From Clostridia bacterium (GTDB lineage Bacteria > Bacillota > Clostridia > Oscillospirales > CAG-272): a stretch of 51,870 nucleotides of DNA. Below the pieces are notes generated by a model. The model did not search any database and was not told the origin of the DNA. It saw only the letters and a list, made by a program, of their open reading frames with translations. The stretch lies in contig JAFZPN010000041.1 of assembly GCA_017550315.1 (NCBI GenBank), forward strand, positions 1-51,870, read 5' to 3'. Each line of letters begins with the position of its first letter. Within the stretch, counting starts at the first letter, position 1. A program made the position numbers and the translations under genes. This document shows positions 1 through 9,019 of this stretch, in pieces.

Positions 1-1
1 C

Positions 2-709
2 TACGACTTCTACTACCTGTTCCAGCACTACGGCTGCAACATGCAGTTCGGCGGCGACGACCAGTGGTCGAACATGCTCGGCGGCACGGAGCTCATCCGC
101 AAGAAGCTCGGCAAGGACGCCTACGCGATGACGATCACGCTCCTGCTCAACTCCGAGGGCAAGAAGATGGGCAAGACGGCCTCCGGTGCGGTCTGGCTCG
201 ATCCGAACAAGACCACCCCCTTCGATTTCTATCAGTACTGGCGCAACGTGGGCGACGCGGACGTCCTCAAATGCATCCGCATGCTCACCTTCCTCCCGCT
301 TGAGGAGATCGACGCGATGGACAAATGGGAGGGCAGCCAGCTCAACCGGGCAAAGGAGATCCTCGCGTTCGAGCTCACGAAGCTCGTCCACGGCGAGGAA
401 GAGGCCAAGCGCGCGGAAGCGGCGGCCAAAGCGCTCTTCGCGGGCGGCGCGGACAATTCCAACATGCCGACGACGGCGCTTTCCGCGGAAGACTTCACGG
501 ACGGCGCGATCACTGTGATCGAACTGCTCGTGAAGGCGGGCCTCTGCTCGACGAGATCCGACGCGCGCCGGACGATCGAACAGGGCGGCGTGTTCATCGG
601 GGACGACAAGGTCACCGAAGTCAAGGCGGCGGTCGAAGAAGCGCGCTTCGCGGGCGACGGCCTCATCATACGCAAGGGCAAGAAGAATTTCCACAAATTC
701 ACGAAATGA
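2..709 (+). CDS. tyrS: Tyrosyl-tRNA synthetase, C-terminal 235 residues (5' end outside window)
   Basis: Charges tRNA-Tyr with tyrosine in the cytoplasm. The frame is open from base 2, so the catalytic N-terminus with the HIGH motif lies upstream of the window. Visible are the class I aaRS tyrosine-site motif GGDDQWSN (residues 18-25 of the visible part), a KMSKS-type loop written KKMGKTASGAVWLD, the helical anticodon-binding region, and a C-terminal S4 RNA-binding domain (SRSDARRTIEQGGVFIGDDKV). This is the bacterial TyrRS type 1 layout. The TGA stop overlaps the next start codon (ATGA), so translation is probably coupled to the HAD gene. Whether a T-box controls it cannot be seen. Confidence 0.95.
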   Translation, partial: YDFYYLFQHYGCNMQFGGDDQWSNMLGGTELIRKKLGKDAYAMTITLLLNSEGKKMGKTASGAVWLDPNKTTPFDFYQYWRNVGDADVLKCIRMLTFLPLEEIDAMDKWEGSQLNRAKEILAFELTKLVHGEEEAKRAEAAAKALFAGGADNSNMPTTALSAEDFTDGAITVIELLVKAGLCSTRSDARRTIEQGGVFIGDDKVTEVKAAVEEARFAGDGLIIRKGKKNFHKFTK

Positions 710-1419
710 GCCGGTACGACATCCTTCTCTTTGACGCGGACAACACGCTCTTCGACTTCGACCGGGCGGAGGAGGAGGCGTTCCGGGTGACGGCGGAGCA
801 GGGCGGACTCGTCTTTACGGACGCGCTCTATCGCCGGTATTCGGCCATCAACGACAGCCTCTGGAAAAAGCTCGAGAGGCGGGAGGTGGATCTCGAGACC
901 CTCAAGCGCGAGCGGTTCCGGCTCCTCCTTGCGGAATGTACGGAAACCCCGGCGGATGAACTCCCCGCACGCGCTGCGTTTTTCCGCGACACCTATATCG
1001 AAGCCCTCGGGGAGCAGTGCTTCCTCATCGACGGCGCGGAGGACCTCTGCCGGGATCTCGCGGGGGCGTACCGGATGTTCATCATCACCAACGGCATCTC
1101 CCGCATCCAGCGCAGGCGCTTTGCGAAATCGCCTCTCGTGCCGTATTTTGAGGGGATGTTCGTCTCGGAGGAGATCGGCGCGGGGAAGCCGTCCCCCGCT
1201 TATTTCGACGCCGTGTTCGCCGCGCTCGGGCAGCCGGAGAAGTCCTCCGTCCTCGTGATCGGCGACTCCCTGACCTCGGACTGCGACGGCGCGATCGCGT
1301 ACGGGCTCGATATCTGCCGTTTCGATCCGAAGGGAGAGGGGAACGGCGGCCGGGCGCTCACCTATACAGTCGGGAAACTGTCCGAAATCCGGGATCTCTT
1401 GGAAGGAGGGACGATATGA
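706..1419 (+). CDS. HAD-family noncanonical nucleotidase, YjjG/YfnB type
   Basis: A 237-residue haloacid dehalogenase phosphatase, probably hydrolysing nucleoside monophosphates (YjjG/YfnB house-cleaning type). Motif I is FDADNTLFDF with the nucleophile Asp10 and acid/base Asp12. Motif II is the Thr of ITNG. The motif III lysine is in GKPSP, and motif IV is GDSLTSD. A helical cap lies between motifs I and II (about residues 20-90). The start is set by the ATGA overlap with tyrS; a longer reading of the same frame would run inside tyrS and is not credible. The stop again overlaps the next start (murB, ATGA). HAD membership is certain; the substrate class is inferred from the DADNTLFDF form and the size. 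Confidence 0.85.
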   Translation: MSRYDILLFDADNTLFDFDRAEEEAFRVTAEQGGLVFTDALYRRYSAINDSLWKKLERREVDLETLKRERFRLLLAECTETPADELPARAAFFRDTYIEALGEQCFLIDGAEDLCRDLAGAYRMFIITNGISRIQRRRFAKSPLVPYFEGMFVSEEIGAGKPSPAYFDAVFAALGQPEKSSVLVIGDSLTSDCDGAIAYGLDICRFDPKGEGNGGRALTYTVGKLSEIRDLLEGGTI

Positions 1420-2330
1420 ACAACGGCATCGGCAAGCTCAAAGAGTGGGCGGAAGCATACGGAGAGGATCTGTGCGTCCTCTCGGGCGAACCCATGAGCC
1501 GGCACACCTCCTTTCGCATCGGCGGTCCGGCCGCGCTGTTCCTGATCCCCCAAACGCAGGAGGCCTTCTGCGCGGCGATCCGGCAGGCGCATGAGACGGA
1601 GGCGCGGTTCTTCGTGCTTGGAAACGGGAGCAACGTGCTCTTCGACGACGCGGGCTTCGACGGCGCGGTCATCGCGACCTCGGCCCTCGACGGGATCACC
1701 TTCGACGGGGAGCTCTTGACGGCGGAGGCAGGCGCGTCGCTCTCGGCGGTGTGCAAAACGGCGCGGGACGCCTCGATTGCGGGGCTCGAATTTGCCTACG
1801 GGATCCCCGGATCGGTGGGCGGCGCGGTCGTGATGAACGCCGGCGCGTACGGCGGGGAGATCAAGGACGTTCTCGCCGAGAGCGTCGCATTCGATCCCGC
1901 GCTCGGGGAGATCGTGCGTCTGTCGCTGGATGAGCACGCCTACGGCTACCGCGACAGCATCTACAAGCACACGGAGCGGATCGTCCTTGCGGCGTCGTTC
2001 CGGCTCGTACCCGGAGACCGCGGAGAGATCGGGGCGAAAATGAACGATATCGCCGGGCGGAGAGTGGCAAAGCAGCCGCTCGAATATCCGAGCGCAGGGA
2101 GCGTGTTCAAGCGTCCCGAGGGGCATTTCGTCGGGCAGATGGTCGAAGAAAGCGACCTCAAGGGGTACCGCATCGGCGGCGCGGAGGTGTCCGAAAAGCA
2201 CGCGGGCTTTATTGTCAACCGCGGCAGCGCGACTTCCCGGGACGTCCTCGCGCTCGTGGAGCATATTCGGGACGTCGTGCGGAAAAACTATGCGGTGGAG
2301 CTCGAATGCGAGATCATCCACGTGAAATGA
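1416..2330 (+). CDS. murB: UDP-N-acetylenolpyruvoylglucosamine reductase
   Basis: Reduces UDP-GlcNAc-enolpyruvate to UDP-MurNAc with NADPH and FAD, the second committed step of peptidoglycan synthesis. At 304 residues it has Bacillus-type length. FAD-binding motifs are NGSNVLFDD and YGIPGSVGGAVVMNAGAYG. The catalytic serine lies in PSAGSVFKRPEG and falls exactly at residue 229, the position known from the E. coli enzyme. The C-terminal GGAEVSEKHAGFIVN motif is intact. It overlaps the HAD gene by 4 bases and is followed after 7 bases by whiA. In many Clostridia rapZ sits between murB and whiA; here there is no room for it. Confidence 0.95.
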   Translation: MNNGIGKLKEWAEAYGEDLCVLSGEPMSRHTSFRIGGPAALFLIPQTQEAFCAAIRQAHETEARFFVLGNGSNVLFDDAGFDGAVIATSALDGITFDGELLTAEAGASLSAVCKTARDASIAGLEFAYGIPGSVGGAVVMNAGAYGGEIKDVLAESVAFDPALGEIVRLSLDEHAYGYRDSIYKHTERIVLAASFRLVPGDRGEIGAKMNDIAGRRVAKQPLEYPSAGSVFKRPEGHFVGQMVEESDLKGYRIGGAEVSEKHAGFIVNRGSATSRDVLALVEHIRDVVRKNYAVELECEIIHVK

Positions 2331-2337
2331 GCAGATC

Positions 2338-3075
2338 ATGGAACCTTCCTTTTCTCAAAAAGTAAAAGCAAGGCTTGCCGAGGCGGTGACCCGGAAGAAA
2401 TGCTGCCGGCATACGGCGGACGACTGCGCGGCGCTCGGAACCGGGGAGCAAGAAGCCGCCGCCCTCGGAGAGATCTTCGGAAGGTGCCGGTGCGAGGGGT
2501 GCCGCGGTGTTTTGCTGCGCGCCCTTTTTCTCCGTCACGGCACGGTCGCCGATCCCGCGAAGTCCTATCAGCTCGATCTGGCTTTCCGGGACGAGGAAAC
2601 GGCGCGTGAGGCCGGGCACATCCTCGGCGAATGCGGATTCTTCTTCGGCGAGGCGCACCGGCGGGGCAGACCCGTCCTGACCCTGCGCTCGGCGGAGAGC
2701 ATCGGGGATTTTCTCGCGTTCATCGGCGCGACGGGCGAGGCGTTCGACTTCATGAACGTCAAGATCGAGCGGGAATTTCGCGGCAATGTCAACCGGCAGG
2801 TGAATTTCGACACGGCGAACATCGCGAAGCAGCTCGCGGCTGCAGAGAAGATCGCCCATGCGGCGGAGAAGCTGCGGCGGGCGGGACTCTTCGACAATCT
2901 CCCGGCGGAGGTGCGTGCGGCAGCGATCGCACGGGAGGCAAATCCGCAATTGACGCTCGAGGACCTCGGAAAGCTCGCCGATCCCCCGGTCTCGAAATCC
3001 GGGATGCGTCACCGGCTCGAAAGGCTGCTCGACGCGGCGCGGGACTGCGGGAAAACTCCCGGAAACGAATCGTAA
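2338..3075 (+). CDS. whiA: WhiA-like DNA-binding protein, shortened
   Basis: WhiA is a sporulation and cell-division associated DNA-binding protein made of a degenerate LAGLIDADG homing-endonuclease fold plus a C-terminal helix-turn-helix. The signature MNVKIEREFRGNVNRQVNFD followed by TANIAKQ (from residue 139) and the HTH segment NPQLTLEDLGKLADPPVSKS are both present. The protein is only 245 residues, against about 310 in Bacillus. By eye alignment, the first half of the LAGLIDADG domain is missing: the N-terminal helix (FSQKVKARLA) runs through a short linker straight into the second half (CRGVLLRALFLRHGTVADP). The start matches the family N-terminus. It is co-directional with murB upstream and dnaE 12 bases downstream. 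Confidence 0.85.
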   Translation: MEPSFSQKVKARLAEAVTRKKCCRHTADDCAALGTGEQEAAALGEIFGRCRCEGCRGVLLRALFLRHGTVADPAKSYQLDLAFRDEETAREAGHILGECGFFFGEAHRRGRPVLTLRSAESIGDFLAFIGATGEAFDFMNVKIEREFRGNVNRQVNFDTANIAKQLAAAEKIAHAAEKLRRAGLFDNLPAEVRAAAIAREANPQLTLEDLGKLADPPVSKSGMRHRLERLLDAARDCGKTPGNES

Positions 3076-3087
3076 AGGAGGCGCTCC

Positions 3088-6000
3088 ATGGCGGATTTCG
3101 TGCATCTGCATCTGCACAGCGAATACAGCCTGCTCGACGGCGCGTGCCGGATCGCGGACATCCCGAAGGCGGCGAAGCTGGCGGGACACCGCGCCGTGGC
3201 GATCACCGATCACGGGAACATGTACGGCGCGGTCGAGTTTTACAAGGCGTGCCGGGCGGAAGGGATCAAGCCGATCATCGGCTGCGAGGTCTACGTCGCC
3301 CGCCGGAGCCGCTTCGACCGGGAGCGCGATCTCGACGGCTCGTCCAACCACCTCATCCTGCTCGCGAAGAATGCGGCGGGGTATCAGAACCTCATCACCC
3401 TCGTGTCGAGGGGTTACACCGAGGGCTTTTATTCGCGCCCGCGGATCGACACGGATCTGCTCGAAGCCCATGCGGAAGGCCTGATCTGCCTCTCCGCCTG
3501 CCTCGCCGGATATATCCCGCGCGCGATCGTCGCCGGGGAATACGACAAGGCCGAAGAATACGCCCTCCGGCTGGAGCGTGCGTTCGGGCACGGGAATTTC
3601 TATCTCGAGGTGCAGGACCACAGCCTCCGCGACGATCCGGTCGTCTGCGAGGGGATCCGGCGGCTTTCCGCGCGGACGGGGATCCCGATGGCCGCGACGA
3701 ACGATGTCCACTATATCAGGAAGGCGGACGCGGATATCCAGAATGTCCTGATGTGCATCCAGACGGGAAACACCGTCGCCGAGGGCAATCCCGTGGGATT
3801 CGAGACGGACGAGTTCTATTACAAGAACACCGTCGAGATGGAGCGCCTCTTCCGGGACTACGAAGGCGCGATCGAGAATACGGTCAAGATCGCCGACATG
3901 TGCGCCTTCGACTTCGAGTTCGGCAAGATCAAGCTCCCGCGCTACACGCCCGAGAACGGCGCCAAACCTGGCGAATACCTCCGCGCGCTGGCTCTCGAGG
4001 GATTTGAAAAAAAGATCGCGGACGGCCACATCGTCCCCGGGGAGAAGTTCTCACGCGAGGACTATCTCGCCCGCGTCGACTATGAGCTCTCGGTCATCGA
4101 GCAGATGGGCTACGCCGAATACTATCTCATCGTCTGGGACTTCGTGAACGCCGCGAAGAACCGGGGCATCCCCGTCGGTCCGGGACGCGGATCGGGCGCG
4201 GGCTCGCTCATCGCCTATCTCTGCGGGATCACGGACATCGATCCGCTCCGGTTCGACCTTCTGTTCGAGCGGTTCCTCAACCCCGAGCGGGTGAGTATGC
4301 CGGACTTCGACATCGATTTCTGCTATGACCGCCGGGATGAGGCGATTGCCTATGTGAGGGAGAAGTACGGCGAGGATCACACGGCGCAGATCGTGACCTT
4401 CGGGACCCTCGCGGCGCGCGCGGCGGTGCGGGATGTGGGACGGGCCCTCGGCATGACGTACGCGGACGTGGACGCCGTGGCGAAGCAGATCCCGCAGGCC
4501 CTCGGCATGACGCTCGCGAAGGCGATGGAATCGAATGCGGAACTGAAGCGCCTTTACGACGGCGACGAGGCGGTCAGACGCCTGATCGACACGGCCGCCG
4601 CGCTCGAAGGGATGCCCCGCCACGCCTCGACGCACGCCGCCGGGGTGGTCATCACCGACTTGCCCGTGACGGATTACGTCCCCGTGTCGGTCAACTCCGG
4701 GATCATTGTCACGCAGTTCGACATGGACACCATCGCGGAGCTCGGCCTCCTGAAATTCGACTTCCTCGCCCTGCGCTACCTCACGATCATCGACCACGCC
4801 GAGCGGCAGATCCGGGAGCGCATCCCGGACTTCGATCTCACGAAGGTCGACATCGGAGATCCCGCGACCTACGACACGATCTCGGCGGGCCGGTGCGACG
4901 GCGTGTTCCAGCTTGAATCCGCCGGGATGCGCCAGATGCTCACCCAGCTCAAGCCTCGGTGCATCGACGACATCATCGCGGCGATCGCGCTCTACCGCCC
5001 GGGACCGATGGACTCCATCCCGCGGTACATTGAGGCGCGGCACGACCCCTCGAAGATCCGATACTGCACGCCGAAGCTCGCCCCGATCCTCGACGTGACC
5101 TACGGCTGCATCGTGTATCAGGAGCAGGTCATGCAGATTTTCCGCGAGATCGCGGGCTATTCCTTCGGTCACGCCGACGTTGTGCGCCGCGCGATCTCGA
5201 AAAAGAAGGCGGGCGTGCTCGAAAGCGAGCGTCAGTCCTTCCTCGACGGCGCGCGGGAGCGGGGGATTTCCGAAGAGGATGCCGTGAAGCTCTTCGAGGA
5301 CATCGTCAGCTTCGCGAATTACGCGTTCAACAAGTCCCACGCCGCGGCCTACGCGGTCCTCTCCTTCCGCACGGCCTATCTCAAGACGCATTTCCCGCGC
5401 GAATACGAAAGCGCGCTCCTCACCTCGGTCTTAAACTCCACCGACAAGATCGCCGAATACACCGCCGACTGCGCGAAGCAGGGCATCGCCGTTCTCCCGC
5501 CGGACATCAACCACAGCCGCGGCGACTTCCACGTCGAAGGGAACGCGATCCGGTACGGGCTGACTGCGCTCAAGAACATCGGTGCGAGTTTCATCCAGAA
5601 GGTCGTCGAGGAGCGCGAAGAGAACGGCCTCTTCCGCGATTTTGACGACTTCATCGAGCGGATGGGGGGGCGGGAGCTCAACAAAAAGCAGCTCGAGACG
5701 CTCATCAAGTCCGGCGCGCTCGACTCGCTCGGGGTGGCGCGGAGCCGCTTGCTCGCCGTATACGAGCTCGTGCTGGACAGGCGGAATCAGTCCGCGCAGA
5801 ACATCGACGAGGCGCAGATCGGGCTGTTCGACGCCGACCAGAGCGCGAAGCCGAAGATCCCGCGGATCGAATATCCGCCGCTGCCCGAGTTCACCGCACG
5901 GGAAAAGCTCGCGCTCGAAAAGGAAAGCTGCGGGCTCTACCTCTCCGGGAGCATCCTCGACGACTACGGCCGGCACCTTGCAGTCATCAAGCCCGCCCGC

Positions 6001-6717
6001 ATCCGCGACATCCGGGCCTCCTTCGCCGCGCCGACCGAGGATGAGGAGGGCATGGAGAGCGGCGCGGAGGACGAGATGGAGGAATACGCCGACCGGAGCC
6101 GGGTGACGATCGCCGGGTCGGTGACGAAGCGCGTCAACAAGGCCACGAAGAACGGCGATCAGATGGCGTTCGTGACGATCGAGGACGCGACGGCGTCGAT
6201 GGAGGTGCTCTTCTTCCCGAAGGTGCTCGAACGGTACGGGTATCTCCTGGCGTTCGATTCGGTCATCGCCGTCGCCGGGACGCTGTCCGCGCGCGAGGAC
6301 GAGGAGGTCAAGCTGCTCGCCGACCGCGCCGTCGAACTTCTCCCGGATTCCCGCGCAGACGAGATCCCCGCGGAGAACGAGCTCGACGCGCCGCAGCGGA
6401 CCTATGCCGACCGGTCGAAACCGAAACCGCAGCCGCAGGACCCCCAGCCGATGCACGCCTCCTACGAGAAACTCGCGAAGGAGCAGTCCGCGGCGCAGGC
6501 CCCGTCGAAGATCTATCTGCGCGTTCCGTCGGAGGAATGCGCGGAATACCGCCGCGCCCGCGCCTTCTGTTCGATCTTCTCGGGCTACGTCCCCGCTACC
6601 TTCTACTCGGCGGCGAAGAGCGAATACCTCAAGCCCCCCGTCGGCATCCAGCCCTCCCCGTTCGTCCTCGCGGAACTGCGCGAGATCCTCGGGGAAGAGA
6701 ACGTCGTGTGCCGGTAA
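3088..6717 (+). CDS. dnaE: DNA polymerase III alpha subunit, DnaE type
   Basis: A 1209-residue C-family replicative polymerase of the DnaE type (no internal 3'-5' exonuclease). In order: PHP domain from residue 4 (HLHLHSEYSLLDG, ITDHGNMYG); polymerase core with GPGRGSGAGSL and the catalytic PDFDIDF motif (Asp406, Asp408) and a third carboxylate in LKFDFL; the fingers region; tandem HhH; and an OB fold (VTIAGSVTKRVNKATKNGDQ). The tail of about 100 residues is Pro/Gln rich and then compact. An AAGGAGG site 7 bases before ATG supports the start. It is the last gene of its cluster and is followed by a clear rho-independent terminator. In Firmicutes DnaE usually works beside PolC; no polC is visible here. 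Confidence 0.97.
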   Translation: MADFVHLHLHSEYSLLDGACRIADIPKAAKLAGHRAVAITDHGNMYGAVEFYKACRAEGIKPIIGCEVYVARRSRFDRERDLDGSSNHLILLAKNAAGYQNLITLVSRGYTEGFYSRPRIDTDLLEAHAEGLICLSACLAGYIPRAIVAGEYDKAEEYALRLERAFGHGNFYLEVQDHSLRDDPVVCEGIRRLSARTGIPMAATNDVHYIRKADADIQNVLMCIQTGNTVAEGNPVGFETDEFYYKNTVEMERLFRDYEGAIENTVKIADMCAFDFEFGKIKLPRYTPENGAKPGEYLRALALEGFEKKIADGHIVPGEKFSREDYLARVDYELSVIEQMGYAEYYLIVWDFVNAAKNRGIPVGPGRGSGAGSLIAYLCGITDIDPLRFDLLFERFLNPERVSMPDFDIDFCYDRRDEAIAYVREKYGEDHTAQIVTFGTLAARAAVRDVGRALGMTYADVDAVAKQIPQALGMTLAKAMESNAELKRLYDGDEAVRRLIDTAAALEGMPRHASTHAAGVVITDLPVTDYVPVSVNSGIIVTQFDMDTIAELGLLKFDFLALRYLTIIDHAERQIRERIPDFDLTKVDIGDPATYDTISAGRCDGVFQLESAGMRQMLTQLKPRCIDDIIAAIALYRPGPMDSIPRYIEARHDPSKIRYCTPKLAPILDVTYGCIVYQEQVMQIFREIAGYSFGHADVVRRAISKKKAGVLESERQSFLDGARERGISEEDAVKLFEDIVSFANYAFNKSHAAAYAVLSFRTAYLKTHFPREYESALLTSVLNSTDKIAEYTADCAKQGIAVLPPDINHSRGDFHVEGNAIRYGLTALKNIGASFIQKVVEEREENGLFRDFDDFIERMGGRELNKKQLETLIKSGALDSLGVARSRLLAVYELVLDRRNQSAQNIDEAQIGLFDADQSAKPKIPRIEYPPLPEFTAREKLALEKESCGLYLSGSILDDYGRHLAVIKPARIRDIRASFAAPTEDEEGMESGAEDEMEEYADRSRVTIAGSVTKRVNKATKNGDQMAFVTIEDATASMEVLFFPKVLERYGYLLAFDSVIAVAGTLSAREDEEVKLLADRAVELLPDSRADEIPAENELDAPQRTYADRSKPKPQPQDPQPMHASYEKLAKEQSAAQAPSKIYLRVPSEECAEYRRARAFCSIFSGYVPATFYSAAKSEYLKPPVGIQPSPFVLAELREILGEENVVCR

Positions 6718-6729
6718 GCCGGTAAACAG

Positions 6730-6756
6730 AAAAAGACCGCGAAAACGGTCTTTTTT
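6730..6756 (+). terminator. Rho-independent terminator of dnaE
   Basis: A 10-bp stem AAAAAGACCG/CGGTCTTTTT (6730-6739 with 6746-6755) closes a 6-base loop and ends in a T run. It lies 13 bases after the dnaE stop. Confidence 0.9.
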
Positions 6757-6766
6757 GACGCATGAG

Positions 6767-6793
6767 AAAAAGGCTCCCGGGAGGAGCCCTTTT
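6767..6793 (-). terminator. Rho-independent terminator of the CobW GTPase gene
   Basis: Read on the minus strand, the stem GGCTCC/GGAGCC (6772-6777 with 6783-6788) is flanked by A and T runs and ends in five T. It sits about 15 bases after the stop of the minus-strand gene, back to back with the dnaE terminator. Confidence 0.85.
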
Positions 6794-6808
6794 CGGTCTT
6801 GTGAAACC

Positions 6809-7918
6809 TCAGTCCGTCAGGCACGCGTCGAGATGCGCCTCGATGTCGGCCCGGTTCATGCCGCGTCCGATGAACACCAGCTTGATCATGCGGTCGCCGT
6901 ACACCGGATCCCATGTCTTCTTCGCGTCGGGATAGCGCTTTAAGAGTTCCCGCTGCTCCTTCTTCGGCGCGGAGGCGATGAACAGGCCCGCCTGCTGCTC
7001 CGAGATCTGCCGGCCCGACTGCTCGAGGATGTACGCCATGTCCGGATCTTCGCGGTACCAGACCATGCCCTTTGTCCGGATGACGCCCGGGAACCACTCC
7101 TCGCACAGCGCGTCGAGAGCGGCGAGGCAGAACGGCTTGCGGCGGTAATATACGAAGGTCTCGATGCCGTATTCCAGCACCTCGGGATTCTCGTGCTCCT
7201 CCGGATGTTCCATCGCGTCCACCCAGGCGGCGGAGTTCAGCGCGGCATCCAGATCGAAAAGCCCGGTGTTGAGCAGCTTCGTGATGGGCAGATCGCAGTT
7301 CTTCGCCTCGTAGATCACGGCGTCCTTCTGCAGTCCCCGGACGATGGCGCGCAGTTCCTTCAGGTCCTCTTCGCTCACGAGGTCCGCCTTGTTGAGAATG
7401 ACCGTGTTGCAGAACTCGAGCTGCTGGATGAGCAGGCTTTCGACGTCGTCCTCGTCGATCTCCTCCGCGAGGAGCTTCTTGCCGTCGTCGAACTCATCCC
7501 GCATCCGGGCGGCGTCCACCACGGCGACGATGTTGTCGAGCACGATCGGGAGTCCGCCCGCGCTGCTCTCCTCGCAGATCATCGCGATGGTCTGGGCGAT
7601 CGGGAGCGGCTCGCAGATGCCCGAGGCTTCGATGATGATGTAGTCGAATTTCCCGGAAGCCGCGAGCTTGCGCAGCCCCTCTGCCAGATCGTCCTTCAGT
7701 GTACAGCAGATGCAGCCGTTCATGAGGGGAACCATATCGTTCCGCTCGACCGCGCCGGCCTTTTCGATCAGGTCCGCGTCGATGTTGACCTCGCCGATGT
7801 CGTTGACGATCACGGCGGCGCGGATGCCTTCGGTGTTCGCCAGGATGTGATTGAGAAGCGTGGTCTTGCCCGCGCCGAGATATCCGGTCAACAGGGCGAT
7901 CTTTACTGTATTTTTCAT
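6809..7918 (-). CDS. CobW/COG0523-family metallochaperone GTPase
   Basis: A 369-residue G3E-class P-loop GTPase. Walker A is TGYLGAGKTT (Lys18). The family's metal-binding motif CxCC is GCICCTL (Cys69, Cys71, Cys72). Walker B and specificity motifs are VVDAARM and LNKADLV. A C-terminal CobW_C domain (about 245-369) contains YRRKPFCLAALDALC. The family delivers Zn, Co or Fe/nitrile-hydratase metals to client enzymes; the metal here cannot be told from sequence. The start is the ATG with an AGAAAGGA site upstream; an upstream in-frame ATG would overlap the promoter. It is monocistronic between a strong promoter and its own terminator. No Zur-like palindrome was recognised in the leader. Confidence 0.88.
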   Translation of the reverse strand: MKNTVKIALLTGYLGAGKTTLLNHILANTEGIRAAVIVNDIGEVNIDADLIEKAGAVERNDMVPLMNGCICCTLKDDLAEGLRKLAASGKFDYIIIEASGICEPLPIAQTIAMICEESSAGGLPIVLDNIVAVVDAARMRDEFDDGKKLLAEEIDEDDVESLLIQQLEFCNTVILNKADLVSEEDLKELRAIVRGLQKDAVIYEAKNCDLPITKLLNTGLFDLDAALNSAAWVDAMEHPEEHENPEVLEYGIETFVYYRRKPFCLAALDALCEEWFPGVIRTKGMVWYREDPDMAYILEQSGRQISEQQAGLFIASAPKKEQRELLKRYPDAKKTWDPVYGDRMIKLVFIGRGMNRADIEAHLDACLTD

Positions 7919-7958
7919 GTTTTCTTTTCCTTTCTGAGCGCTCTGATTCGTTCCTCTC

Positions 7959-7987
7959 ATTTTAGCACGTCTCTGGCGGAATGTCAA
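7959..7987 (-). promoter_or_regulatory. Sigma-A type promoter for the CobW GTPase
   Basis: Minus strand: -35 TTGACA (7982-7987), 17-base spacer, -10 TAAAAT (7959-7964). The -10 lies about 40 bases before the start codon. Confidence 0.85.
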
Positions 7988-8053
7988 GGACTATTTCGCA
8001 CGGCCCCGCCGCGCTTGTTACACCGAATTCACAAAAAATTTCGTGGTTATTTC

Positions 8054-8082
8054 TTGTAAAAAAACGCGGATTGCGTTATGCT
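8054..8082 (+). promoter_or_regulatory. Possible promoter for the DUF5685 / J-domain pair
   Basis: TTGTAA (8054-8059), 17 bases, then TATGCT (8077-8082). It is weaker than consensus but correctly placed 28 bases before the start codon and divergent from the CobW promoter. Confidence 0.5.
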
Positions 8083-8110
8083 ATCGGTATCTTCGGAAGG
8101 ACGCACATGT

Positions 8111-9019
8111 ATGTTCGGATACGTCAGACCGCTTGTGGCGGAGCTCAAGGTCTCCGAGGCGGAGCGATACAGCGCGCTCTACTGCGGATTATGCCGCGCG
8201 ATGGGGCATGCCACGGGTCAGCTCTCCCGCCTCACGCTCTCCTATGACTTCACTTTTTTCGCCGCCGTGCGTTTGATCCTCGAAGGGGCCGCGCCCGTCT
8301 TCGCCCCCATGCGGTGCCCCGCGCATCCCGCATCCCGGCGGCTGACAGTGGAGCCGCATCCCACCCTCACCTTTACCGCCGCGCTCTCCGCCGCCATGGC
8401 CGACGCGAAGACCGACGACGATCTCGCGGACGAGCGCGGATTTTCCTGGATGAAGCCGGCGCTGCGCAAGCCCTTCACCGCCTCGATTTCCCGGCGCGCG
8501 GCGAAGCTCCTGCCCCCGGACACGGACGCACAGATCGAACAGCGACTCGCGCGTCTCGCGGAGAAGGAGCGGGCGGGGTGTCCCTCGCTCGATGAAACGG
8601 CATCCCTCTTCGGGGATCTGCTCGGCTTTCTCTTCGCCCTCAGACTCGACGGAGAGCGGGCCTCTCTTGCCTCCCGGATCGGGACGGCAGTGGGAAAGTT
8701 CGTCTATCTCTGCGATGCGGCGGACGACCTCGCGGACGATGTGCGGCGCGGACGGTACAACCCGATCGCCGCCGGATGGGGTCCCCTCGCGCTGGAGGAC
8801 GGCCGCCTTTCGCCCATGGTGAAGAGCAGCCTCTCCGCCTCGGCGCCCATCGGACTCGAAGCGCTCGGGGAAGCGGCAGAGGACCTCGATCCCGCGCACG
8901 TCTTCACCCCGATTGTAAAGAATATTGTCTATCTCGGACTCCCGGCATCCCTCGGACGCGTTCTTGACGGCCGCAAGGCGGAGAAGACCGGCGGGATGCC
9001 CGGAAAGGAACGGTTATGA
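8111..9019 (+). CDS. DUF5685 family protein
   Basis: A 302-residue protein of the DUF5685 family, common in Clostridia and of unknown function. The N-terminus MFGYVRPLVAELKVSEAERY and the motif YCGLCRAMG (CxxC) are family hallmarks. A second region, LCDAADDLADDVRRGRYNP (near residue 205), is Asp-rich and recalls the helical acidic motifs of isoprenoid-synthase-like folds. A Cys/His pair occurs in MRCPAHP. The start was chosen at the family N-terminus, 9 bases after GGAAGGA; the frame is open further upstream without conserved sequence. The stop overlaps the J-domain gene (ATGA), so the two are very likely co-translated. The family call is firm; no function is assigned. Confidence 0.8.
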   Translation: MFGYVRPLVAELKVSEAERYSALYCGLCRAMGHATGQLSRLTLSYDFTFFAAVRLILEGAAPVFAPMRCPAHPASRRLTVEPHPTLTFTAALSAAMADAKTDDDLADERGFSWMKPALRKPFTASISRRAAKLLPPDTDAQIEQRLARLAEKERAGCPSLDETASLFGDLLGFLFALRLDGERASLASRIGTAVGKFVYLCDAADDLADDVRRGRYNPIAAGWGPLALEDGRLSPMVKSSLSASAPIGLEALGEAAEDLDPAHVFTPIVKNIVYLGLPASLGRVLDGRKAEKTGGMPGKERL

